The notes below the pieces were generated by a model. The model was given only the letters and a program-made list of their open reading frames with translations. It ran no database searches and was not told where the DNA came from. From the NCBI GenBank assembly GCA_021780095.1, contig JAJXZK010000271.1, positions 1 through 5,375 of the forward strand: a stretch of 5,375 nt of DNA, read 5' to 3'. This document shows, one piece after another, positions 1-5,375 of the stretch. Within the stretch, counting starts at the first letter, position 1. Every line of letters starts with the position of its first letter. Source of the stretch: Acidobacteriota bacterium (GTDB taxonomy: Bacteria; Acidobacteriota; Terriglobia; Terriglobales; Acidobacteriaceae). The position numbers were made by a program, and so were the translations under genes.

Positions 1-193
1 GCCTTTGTACCCCATTCCGGCATTGCTGGCCATCGCGGGATTCTTATTTGTGTTGATTCACGGCAAGAATCTTTCAAGAGAAATTGAATTCGCGACGGGC
101 CTGTTGCTAACCGGGTTGATGATTTACGGGGGGCGCGCCTTCATTGAAAAAGAATGGCCATTCAAGCAGAGCGCACCACGGAGTCCAGAATAG
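1..193 (+). CDS. APC-superfamily amino acid/polyamine permease, C-terminal end (5' truncated by window)
   Basis: This is the tail of an inner-membrane permease. Reading from the codon at position 2 gives 63 residues before TAG at 191-193. A TTG at position 5 could be read as a start, but the frame is open to the window edge and the first residues look like the middle of a membrane protein, so I treat the gene as truncated. Two hydrophobic segments are visible: one beginning YPIPALLAIAGFLFVLI (positions 8-58) and one beginning ATGLLLTGLMIYGG (about 92-133). They are followed by a short hydrophilic end containing EKEWPF. A YP.PALLA helix, a last helix and an EWPF end recall the final two helices of APC-family amino acid permeases. 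The substrate cannot be inferred. The gene converges on uxuA, with 14 bp between the stop codons, so it probably belongs to a different transcription unit. Another 12-helix transporter family cannot be excluded from so short a piece. Confidence 0.65.
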   Translation, partial: PLYPIPALLAIAGFLFVLIHGKNLSREIEFATGLLLTGLMIYGGRAFIEKEWPFKQSAPRSPE

Positions 194-207
194 ATTTGAT
201 CGTCAAG

Positions 208-1257
208 CTAATTCTTGCTGAGAATTTTCGTGCTTGCTTCCCACAATCCGTTCAAGTACACCGCACCTAGAGCTCGGTCATAGAGTCCATAGCTGAAATT
301 GCCTTTTTCTCCCCAGATCATGCGGCCATGGTCGGGGCGGGCATACCCTTCGAAGCCGATTTCAGCATACGCACGGATAATGGCCGCCATATCGAGCGAG
401 CCTGCAGTCGAGTAATGGGCAGTCTCCTGAAAGTTGCCGCGCTCGTCTACCTGGATATTGCGAAGGTGGGCGAAATGGATGCGCTTTTCTCCGCCGAACT
501 CCTTGACCATGGCGACGATATTGTTGCGAACATCCGCGCCCAGCGCGCCAGAGCAGAGCGTGAGTCCGTTGGCGGGCTCATCGACGGCGTCTAATACGCG
601 GCGCAGATCGTTGCGATTTTTCACGATGCGCGGGAGGCCGAAAATGGGCCGCGGAGGATCATCGGGATGCAGCGCCATCTTGATGTCAACCGACGCGGCG
701 ACCGGAATCACGCGCTGAAGGAAATATTCAAAATTCTTCCAGAGCTCTTCCTCTCCCACTGAAGTGTAAGCCGCCATCAGGCTTCGAAATTGTTCCGGAG
801 TGTAGGCTGAGTCCCAACCCGGCAACGTCACGCCTTTGCCCAGATCGACGTTGAACGCGACATCGACGTCAAACGCCGTGCTGAACGACCCATCGGGAAG
901 CTTGCGATCGAGCGTGGTGCGCATCCAGTCGAAGACCGGCATGAAGTTGTAGCAGACCACCTTGACGCCTACTGCGGCGAGGTGCTGCAGAGTGTCGCAA
1001 TATTTCTGAATCCAGCGATCCCGGCTGGGCCTGCCGAGTTTTATGTCTTCGTGGATGGGCACGCTTTCCACCACCTCAAACGCGAAGCCATGCGCCGTGA
1101 TGGAGTTTTTCAGGTCGAGGATTGTGTCGACCGGCCACGATTCCCCCAACGGCACATCGTAGATGGCGGCAACGATGCCATGCATCCCCGGAATTTGCCG
1201 GATGTATTCCAATTTCACGGGATCGGATTTCCCATACCAACGAAAACTCATCTTCAT
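208..1257 (-). CDS. uxuA: Mannonate dehydratase (UxuA family)
   Basis: Cytosolic enzyme that dehydrates D-mannonate to 2-keto-3-deoxy-D-gluconate in hexuronate breakdown, using a divalent metal. The 349-residue product carries family signatures in order: [10 protein letters not shown] near the N-terminus, [12 protein letters not shown] (62-73), [11 protein letters not shown] (101-111), [16 protein letters not shown] (197-212), CSGALGA (235-241), HFAHLRNI (261-268) and RPDHGR (307-312). His197, Cys235, His264 and Asp309 sit where the metal ligands of characterised UxuA proteins are expected (inferred from recalled family alignments). At 349 residues it is the short form: the E. coli enzyme is near 394 and has a longer insert between residues about 135 and 155. 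The ATG at 1255-1257 has only a weak GGGCGG-like sequence upstream; an ATG two codons later is a possible alternative start. It is the last gene of the four-gene minus-strand operon, 87 bp after the FAH gene. Family assignment is very secure; the true substrate is less so, because its neighbours are not the usual kdgK/kdgA/uxaC partners. Confidence 0.95.
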   Translation of the reverse strand: MKMSFRWYGKSDPVKLEYIRQIPGMHGIVAAIYDVPLGESWPVDTILDLKNSITAHGFAFEVVESVPIHEDIKLGRPSRDRWIQKYCDTLQHLAAVGVKVVCYNFMPVFDWMRTTLDRKLPDGSFSTAFDVDVAFNVDLGKGVTLPGWDSAYTPEQFRSLMAAYTSVGEEELWKNFEYFLQRVIPVAASVDIKMALHPDDPPRPIFGLPRIVKNRNDLRRVLDAVDEPANGLTLCSGALGADVRNNIVAMVKEFGGEKRIHFAHLRNIQVDERGNFQETAHYSTAGSLDMAAIIRAYAEIGFEGYARPDHGRMIWGEKGNFSYGLYDRALGAVYLNGLWEASTKILSKN

Positions 1258-1344
1258 TGCGGTACCCGCCCTGACAATGCGTCACCCAGAAAATATTCGC
1301 GCACGCCCCAGTTACTTCACGTTCTGCATGCTTCGCGCAAGAAT

Positions 1345-2199
1345 CTAAGCTGGAACGCACAACTGCTTTTGCCGCCCAAGATGCTCCATTTCAAGCTCGA
1401 CAACGTCACCAGCCTTCAAATATTTCGGCGGCTTCATCCCGAGGCCGACCCCGGGAGGCGTGCCGGTGGAAATCAGATCGCCCGGCTCGAGAGTCATGAA
1501 TTGTGACAAATAGTGCACCAGGAAAGCGCAATTGAAGATCATCTTGTCCGTCGAGCCATTCTGGCGCAGTTCCCCGTTGACCCAAAGCTTCATCTTGAGC
1601 GCGTCAGGGTTGGGAATCTCGTCTGGCGTGGATAGCCACGGCCCGAGCGGGTTGAAGGTGTCGCAACTCTTGCCTTTGGTCCACTGGCCGTTGCGTTCCA
1701 GTTGAAACGCGCGCTCCGAAACATCGTGAGTCAGGCAAAATCCGGCAATGTGGGCCGACGCGTCCGCAGGCGAAGCGAGATAGCGAGCCTCTTTGCCAAT
1801 CACTACGCCGAGTTCGATCTCCCAGTCTGTTTTTTCGCCGCCGCGCGGGATCAAAATATCGTCATACGGACCGACAACGGTGTTGGAGGCCTTCATAAAC
1901 ACGATGGGCTCCGGCGGGATCGGCATGCCGGATTCGGCTGCGTGGTCAGAATAGTTCAGGCCGATGCAGATGACCTTGCCTGGCCGGGCGACGGGGGCGG
2001 CCCACCGCTCCGACTCAGGCACAAGCGGCAACTTGGCTGTATCTCGGTTCACGAGTTCGGCTAAACGATGAATATCATCAGATCCGAAAAAGGCCATGTC
2101 CCAGTCTTTGAAGTGTGAAGAAAGGTCGCGACGGGAACCAGAGTGGTCGATGATGCCGGGTTTCTCGTTTCGGACGGGGCCGAATCTTATGAATCGCAT
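1345..2199 (-). CDS. Fumarylacetoacetate hydrolase family protein, probable 2,4-diketo-3-deoxy-sugar-acid hydrolase
   Basis: Cytosolic metal-dependent C-C bond hydrolase of the FAH superfamily. From ATG 2199 the product is 284 residues, the usual length for the bacterial ureidoglycolate lyase/diketo-acid hydrolase subgroup, and begins MRFIRFGPVRNEKPG, a typical subgroup start. Motifs: ICIGLNYSDHAAE (77-89, His86 probably catalytic), FMKASN (101-106), DWEIELGVVIG (125-135, with E127 and E129 as metal ligands), THDVSER (157-163, D159 as third ligand), KGKSCDTFNPLGPW (175-188) and STGTPPGVG (244-252). The frame stays open to a TTG at 2304, but the extra 35 residues look unlike the family, and an AGGAGA ribosome site precedes ATG 2199. 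Related enzymes cleave 2,4-diketo-3-deoxy-L-fuconate or -rhamnonate to pyruvate plus lactate. The SDR immediately upstream, which could make such a diketo acid, supports that role, but FAH proteins are often over-annotated (for example as ureidoglycolate lyase) and the substrate is inferred. Confidence 0.9.
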   Translation of the reverse strand: MRFIRFGPVRNEKPGIIDHSGSRRDLSSHFKDWDMAFFGSDDIHRLAELVNRDTAKLPLVPESERWAAPVARPGKVICIGLNYSDHAAESGMPIPPEPIVFMKASNTVVGPYDDILIPRGGEKTDWEIELGVVIGKEARYLASPADASAHIAGFCLTHDVSERAFQLERNGQWTKGKSCDTFNPLGPWLSTPDEIPNPDALKMKLWVNGELRQNGSTDKMIFNCAFLVHYLSQFMTLEPGDLISTGTPPGVGLGMKPPKYLKAGDVVELEMEHLGRQKQLCVPA

Positions 2200-2207
2200 G
2201 CCGGAAA

Positions 2208-2213
2208 TCTCCT
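2208..2213 (-). promoter_or_regulatory. Ribosome binding site deciding the FAH gene start
   Basis: On the minus strand, AGGAGA lies 8 nt before ATG 2199. The longer open frame begins at TTG 2304, overlapping the end of the SDR-B gene, and would need a poorer site. This sequence, with the family-typical N-terminus, favours the 284-residue form. Confidence 0.7.
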
Positions 2214-2300
2214 GGCGCACATAATCGCCGGTAAAGTTTCGTTTAGTTTCGGTCAATCGAACGGGGCGTGGTTTCGATTTTACGGGGAACGGCTTCATCG

Positions 2301-3071
2301 TCAAAGTGACATTCCACCGTCGATTTGAAACGCCGAGCCGGTGACAAAGGATGCATCGTCTGAGACCAGGTAGAGCGCAGCTTCGGCCATTTCTTCTGCG
2401 GTGCCCAGACGGCGCAAAGGCTGGCGAGCTATGAATTTTTTTGTCATCTCCTCAGTATTTCCGCCGGCGCTTAAGCGAGCCCGCAACGAGGGTGTATCCG
2501 TCGTGCCTGGGCAGAGACAATTGACGCGGATGTTGTCGGCTGCATAATCGACCGCCATCGATTTGGTGAGGGACAGAACAGCTCCTTTAGTCGCCGTGTA
2601 CAGTGCGCGATCTGGCGCCACTCGCAGCGCAGTAGTGGATGAATTATTCAAAATAACGCCGCCACCCTGCTGGAAGAATGAAGGGATCACGGCACGGCTG
2701 AAAAGGTACATACTCTTTACGTTGATGGCGAAGGCGCGGTCCCATTCTTCTTCAGTTAGCATATGAACCTTTTTGCCGGGAACGATTCCGGCATTGTTGA
2801 ACAGAATGTCGACGCGCTGCCATTTTGACAGGACTTGCTGAACGACCAGATCCACCTCCTTGGCGGAGGCAACATCCGCGGTAAACGCTTCGGCAGTTCC
2901 GCTGGCACTGCGAATCTCCTCCACCAGTTTTGCGTTGCCGTCGGCGTCGCAATCGACAGCGGCAATCTTTGCGCCTTGCTGGGCAAACAACAGGCAGGAG
3001 GCACGACCAATCCCCGCCGCGGATCCCGTGATGATGGCAACTTTCCCTGCTAATTTTCCGCTTGTGCTCAC
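2301..3071 (-). CDS. SDR-family NAD-dependent dehydrogenase (SDR-B), resembles 2-keto-3-deoxy-L-fuconate dehydrogenase / BDH2
   Basis: Classical short-chain dehydrogenase of 256 residues. The Rossmann motif TGSAAGIG is at 15-22, and Asp40 at the end of the second strand suggests NAD(H) rather than NADP(H). NNAG is at 92-95, and the full catalytic tetrad is present: N117, S145, Y158, K162. The C-terminal half, with CPGTTDTPSLRARL (187-200), GNTEEM, RQPLRRLGTAEEMAE and a final DGGMSL, closely recalls mammalian BDH2/DHRS6 and bacterial 2-keto-3-deoxy-L-fuconate dehydrogenase, which oxidises the C4 hydroxyl of 2-keto-3-deoxy sugar acids. The GTG start (3069-3071) overlaps the stop of SDR-A by 4 bp (GTGA), with a GGGAGGG ribosome site 5 nt upstream, indicating translational coupling. 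The FAH gene follows after 101 bp. The expected product would be the 2,4-diketo-3-deoxy acid used by that hydrolase. Family is certain; exact substrate is inferred from recalled similarity and context. Confidence 0.92.
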   Translation of the reverse strand: MSTSGKLAGKVAIITGSAAGIGRASCLLFAQQGAKIAAVDCDADGNAKLVEEIRSASGTAEAFTADVASAKEVDLVVQQVLSKWQRVDILFNNAGIVPGKKVHMLTEEEWDRAFAINVKSMYLFSRAVIPSFFQQGGGVILNNSSTTALRVAPDRALYTATKGAVLSLTKSMAVDYAADNIRVNCLCPGTTDTPSLRARLSAGGNTEEMTKKFIARQPLRRLGTAEEMAEAALYLVSDDASFVTGSAFQIDGGMSL

Positions 3072-3880
3072 TCTTTCCCTCCCGTACCAATGCCGGACGC
3101 CTGAAATCCCATGCCGCCCGTCGGAACCAGAAGGCCTCCATCCACGATCAGACTAGTCCCGGTGATAAAGGAGGCTTCATCGCTGGCCAGAAAGGCGACC
3201 GCGTTCGCGACTTCTTCAGGACATCCAATTCTTCCGAGTGCATGCATTCGTCCAATCGCCTCCAGCATTTCCCGGGGAGAACCGGTGGCGTCAGCCGTGG
3301 CTCGCAACATCGGCGTATCGATCGCCCCGGGGCAAACGCAGTTGGCGCGAATCTTCCGGGAGGCGAAATCGAGCGCGATGGCGCGCGTGATTCCCAGCAG
3401 CGCATGTTTCGCAGCGACGTACGCCACTGAATTGTTGACGGCTGTGAAACTTTGCACGGAGGACACTATCACGATGGCTCCGCCACCACAGGCCAGCATG
3501 GCGGGGATGGCGTGTTTTGTCGCATGGAAGCAGCCTTTCACGTGGACAGCCATCGTCTCATCCCAAAGCTCGGGAGCCGTTGTCACGACGTCGCCGTAGG
3601 TCTGAATCCCTGCATTGCTGACGAGGATATGAAGGCTACCATAGCGGGCTACTGTTGCGGCGATCGCAGCTTGTACTTGCGACTCGATCGAGACATCACA
3701 AAGGAAGTAGCTGGCGACGTGACCGGACTTTTCGAGTTCCGCGACCGCCGCACGGGCCGCCTCAGCACTGCGATCAAGAATCGCCACGCGGGCGCCCAAT
3801 TCGCACAACTTTTGCGCCGATGCCCGACCTATACCGGCAGCACCGCCGGTCACAACTGCGACCTTGCCTTTCAACTGCAT
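3068..3880 (-). CDS. SDR-family oxidoreductase (SDR-A), first gene of the sugar-acid operon
   Basis: Classical SDR of 270 residues when read from ATG 3880; a GTG one codon earlier (3883) is also possible. I prefer the ATG because AGGGTG lies 8 nt before it. TGGAAGIG is at 11-18, and Asp36 after the second strand suggests NAD(H). SNAG is at 88-91, with catalytic S141, Y154 and K158. The Asn expected in the N-V-K-G motif is replaced by His113 (codon CAC at 3542-3544), so the usual Asn-Ser-Tyr-Lys tetrad is altered. After the conserved VDGG (247-250) there is an unusual glycine-rich tail of about 20 residues (beginning LLVPTGGMGFQ), longer than in SDR-B. It is followed directly by SDR-B with a 4-bp overlap. 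In context it may oxidise an aldose (for example L-fucose or L-rhamnose) to its lactone or acid, but nothing in the sequence fixes the substrate. Family is certain; function is open. Confidence 0.9.
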   Translation of the reverse strand: MQLKGKVAVVTGGAAGIGRASAQKLCELGARVAILDRSAEAARAAVAELEKSGHVASYFLCDVSIESQVQAAIAATVARYGSLHILVSNAGIQTYGDVVTTAPELWDETMAVHVKGCFHATKHAIPAMLACGGGAIVIVSSVQSFTAVNNSVAYVAAKHALLGITRAIALDFASRKIRANCVCPGAIDTPMLRATADATGSPREMLEAIGRMHALGRIGCPEEVANAVAFLASDEASFITGTSLIVDGGLLVPTGGMGFQASGIGTGGKE

Positions 3881-4094
3881 CACGTTGTCACCCTGTCACG
3901 CCAAGCATTCAGTATTTCAGAAGATCCCCGCGTTTGGATTCCAGCCCGATATTCCTTGCCTGAACGCGTTGTATCGTCGACAAGGACATTCGTATCGATT
4001 CGGATCATTTGTCTCAGGTCCTTTTGGGGGGTTAGATCTGAGTCAAAATCAAGAGTAAGCCATGCATTGCGCCCCTTCGTCCTGTGAACGCCCA

Positions 4095-4109
4095 AAAGCA
4101 AGTTGCTTT
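4095..4109. promoter_or_regulatory. Perfect 15-bp palindrome, candidate operator
   Basis: AAAGCAA, a single central G, then TTGCTTT: two perfect 7-base arms. Such odd-centred palindromes with GCAA/TTGC arms are typical of operators for dimeric repressors, such as LacI-type sugar regulators. It lies 215 bp upstream of the SDR-A start and about 490 bp upstream of the receptor start. No regulator gene is in the window and no good promoter was recognised right beside it, so the role is inferred from symmetry and location alone. Confidence 0.4.
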
Positions 4110-4349
4110 GACGATTGAGACTCTCTTCCTCGCTACAGTTTGCCATTTTTATGCCATTCCAGTAGGGGCTAGGCGAGATGGCTGAGCGGCACCCATGAGC
4201 CTAGAACCCGCTATTGGCGCGGGGATACAGTCTCCACTAAGCAAATTGGCGAAAGAGAGTGGCGCAGAGGAGTCTTGAAACGATCCGATTGGGAAGAAAT
4301 TGCCAAAGCCGGTCAATGAACGCGCGTCAGAGCTTCCGTCAGGTTTCTA

Positions 4350-4377
4350 TTGACACCACTTTCTTTCGTGGTACATT
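4350..4377 (+). promoter_or_regulatory. Candidate sigma-70-type promoter for the TonB-dependent receptor, with internal inverted repeat
   Basis: A perfect -35 hexamer TTGACA (4350-4355) is followed by a 16-bp spacer and TACATT (4372-4377, 4 of 6 matches to TATAAT). Inside the spacer, ACCAC (4355-4359) and GTGGT (4368-4372) form an inverted repeat, where a bound repressor would block RNA polymerase. Transcription would begin near 4384, giving a leader of about 210 nt before the receptor ATG. The -10 is only moderate, and no nearer promoter was convincing. Confidence 0.4.
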
Positions 4378-4389
4378 GAAGACGCAAGC

Positions 4390-4405
4390 ACGAGATAGTT
4401 CTCGT
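4390..4405 (+). other. Small hairpin at the predicted 5' end of the receptor leader
   Basis: ACGAGA, the loop TAGT and TCTCGT make a perfect 6-bp stem with a 4-nt loop, starting about 6 nt after the predicted transcript start. It is not followed by a run of T, so it is not a terminator. It could protect the mRNA 5' end. It overlaps one copy of the 9-mer CGTATCGAT. Confidence 0.3.
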
Positions 4406-4580
4406 ATCGATATTTTGGATTGGATCTTACCCCAGGATCTGCCAGGCACAACTTTATCTGAGATGACTTACGCTTGCCATCCAGGTCGAAGACATTTTCC
4501 CTCTTTTTGAAATGGTAAAAGTACTTCAATTCGAGTGCCAGGGATCAACCGTTTAAAAGTGTTTGCTCGTTTCACGATTT

Positions 4581-4589
4581 GAGGAGGAG
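4581..4589 (+). promoter_or_regulatory. Strong ribosome binding site of the TonB-dependent receptor
   Basis: GAGGAGGAG ends 7 nt before ATG 4597. This near-ideal Shine-Dalgarno sequence fixes the receptor start, which also begins a clear signal peptide. Confidence 0.8.
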
Positions 4590-4596
4590 CCAGCCA

Positions 4597-5375
4597 ATGA
4601 CGTATAGAACGTATAAAGTTTTTCTACTGCTTGTACTCTGCTTTTCCTTGATTACGGTGGGGGCATTCGCTCAGAACGCGAACTCGACAATCAAGGGCAC
4701 GATCACAGATGTGAGCGGCGCCGTAGTTCCAAATGCAACCGTCACACTGACAAACGTGGGAACGAACCAGGAGCACACCACTACCACGAACGGGCAGGGA
4801 TTTTATATCTTCCCCAATCTGGGTCCGGCCAACTACAAGGTATCGGCCACCTCTCCCGGCTTTGCCCAGTGGGTCGGCGTTCTGACGTTGCGTGTTGCGC
4901 AGGACGCGGAGGTAGATCCTAAGCTGATCGCGGCCAGCGTGTCGACACAAGTCACGGTGCGAGACGTCACGCCGATCATCGATCGCGTGAACCCAACAAT
5001 TTCCGACGTGAAGAATGCAACGGCCATTGAGACGATACCGGTGGCAAACCGCAGTATTCTGAACGTCCTGGCCTTCAGCCCCGGCGTGGTCGCCGGCAAC
5101 TACGGCGGATCGGGCGGCGGATACACCCGCGTGAACGGCGTCCCCGGCGGGTCTATCGACTACCAGGTGGACGGCCAGACCATGACAACGCGGTGGTCCA
5201 ACGAACTGCAGCAAGACCCGCAGTCGACCATGACCTTCCAGGAAGTCAAGATCATCACCGCCAATGGCGACGCGCAATACAACCGCCCTGGCATTGTGGA
5301 ACTGGTGACCAAAAGCGGCACCAACCAATTCCATGGACAGGCCTTTGAGTTGAATCGGAACAATCACCTGCAGGC
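4597..5375 (+). CDS. TonB-dependent receptor with carboxypeptidase-regulatory-like N-terminal domain (3' truncated by window)
   Basis: Outer-membrane active-transport receptor powered by TonB-ExbBD. The first 259 codons are present and the frame runs open off the right edge. Residues 1-25 form a signal peptide: TYRTYK, then the hydrophobic core VFLLLVLCFSLITVG and the cleavage-like AFA before QNANS. Residues 30-112 form a CarboxypepD_reg-like beta domain (IKGTITDVSGAVVPNATVTL, then GFYIFPNLGPANYKV). Residues about 135-245 are the plug: ETIPVANRSILNVL, VNGVPGGSIDYQVDGQ, FQEVKIITANGDAQYNRPG and VELVTKSGTNQFHG. The beta-barrel is missing because of the window edge; full members are typically near 1000-1200 residues. 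The usual E-F-G-R-S-G-G stretch before the VTKSGTN strand is here QYNRPGI. The gene diverges from the sugar-acid operon, which suggests a saccharide or glycan-derived ligand, but the ligand cannot be read from the plug. Family assignment is secure. Confidence 0.93.
   Translation, partial: MTYRTYKVFLLLVLCFSLITVGAFAQNANSTIKGTITDVSGAVVPNATVTLTNVGTNQEHTTTTNGQGFYIFPNLGPANYKVSATSPGFAQWVGVLTLRVAQDAEVDPKLIAASVSTQVTVRDVTPIIDRVNPTISDVKNATAIETIPVANRSILNVLAFSPGVVAGNYGGSGGGYTRVNGVPGGSIDYQVDGQTMTTRWSNELQQDPQSTMTFQEVKIITANGDAQYNRPGIVELVTKSGTNQFHGQAFELNRNNHLQ

Larger units (their letters stand above)
3884..4596. other. Divergent intergenic region, 713 bp, no convincing gene
   Basis: This stretch separates the minus-strand catabolic operon from the plus-strand receptor. 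It looks less GC-rich than its flanks by eye. Three open frames of 60-88 codons cross it (3880-4146 minus, 4259-4510 plus, 4347-4529 minus), but none shows a recognisable domain, a good ribosome site or neighbour-like codon use. It contains a perfect palindrome at 4095-4109, a promoter-like element at 4350-4377, a hairpin at 4390-4405, two copies of CGTATCGAT (3991 and 4403) and a tRNA-like fragment from 4172. I saw no standard terminator and no riboswitch consensus that I recognise. Confidence 0.75.

Noticed and set aside
210..226. AATTCT-TGCTG-AGAATT hairpin between the converging permease and uxuA as a terminator
   Set aside because: The stem is only 6 bp and AT-rich, lies inside the last codons of uxuA, and is followed by just a few T residues before C.
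2200..2304. TTG start at 2304 adding 35 residues to the FAH protein
   Set aside because: The added residues do not resemble the family N-terminus, and ATG 2199 has a good ribosome site and the typical MRFIRFG start.
4259..4510. 83-codon plus-strand frame from GTG 4259
   Set aside because: No recognisable domain, low-complexity basic composition, and it crosses the predicted receptor promoter.
4347..4529. 60-codon minus-strand frame
   Set aside because: No ribosome site, no family resemblance, and it is antisense to the receptor leader.
4147..4596. Cobalamin or other riboswitch upstream of the TonB-dependent receptor
   Set aside because: I looked for a B12-box-like GCCACTG element and other familiar cores and found none.
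4624..5367. 247-codon minus-strand frame opposite the receptor
   Set aside because: It is a shadow of the receptor gene: the plus-strand frame has a signal peptide, a strong ribosome site and clear TonB-receptor motifs, while this product has no recognisable domain.
1..5375. CRISPR array, insertion sequence or phage genes
   Set aside because: No regularly spaced repeats, transposase motifs or terminal inverted repeats were seen; the genes are metabolic and transport genes.

Overview
The window looks like a chromosomal carbohydrate-use locus from an Acidobacteriota-type bacterium. This is inferred from three things: an outer-membrane TonB-dependent receptor with an N-terminal carboxypeptidase-regulatory-like domain and a VTKSGTNQFHG plug end, a style very common in that phylum; moderately high GC; and an APC-type permease ending in EWPF. 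No taxonomic search was possible.

Layout, left to right. (1) 1-193, + strand: the last 63 codons of an APC-superfamily permease, cut by the window edge. (2) 208-3880, - strand: four tightly packed catabolic genes, read from right to left: a short-chain dehydrogenase (SDR-A), a second SDR (SDR-B) overlapping it by 4 bp, a fumarylacetoacetate hydrolase (FAH) family enzyme, and mannonate dehydratase UxuA. The permease and uxuA converge, with 14 bp between their stop codons. (3) 3884-4596: 713 bp between divergent genes, with no convincing gene. It holds a perfect 7+1+7 palindrome, a promoter-like sequence containing a small inverted repeat, a short hairpin near the predicted transcript start, a repeated 9-mer and a tRNA-like fragment. 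(4) 4597-5375, + strand: the first 259 codons of a TonB-dependent receptor, open at the right edge.

How the genes may work together (inference). The receptor would bring a saccharide or related ligand across the outer membrane. The four-gene operon contains the parts of a non-phosphorylative 'diketo-hydrolase' sugar-acid route: a dehydratase making a 2-keto-3-deoxy acid, an SDR resembling 2-keto-3-deoxy-L-fuconate dehydrogenase/BDH2 that would oxidise C4, and an FAH hydrolase that would cleave the 2,4-diketo acid to pyruvate plus a hydroxy acid. The other SDR might oxidise the starting sugar. The unusual point is that the dehydratase is UxuA, normally paired with KDG kinase and aldolase, rather than an enolase-superfamily or IlvD/EDD-type dehydratase. 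That combination is the most interesting biological lead here. The enzymes belong to known families, so any novelty lies in the pathway.
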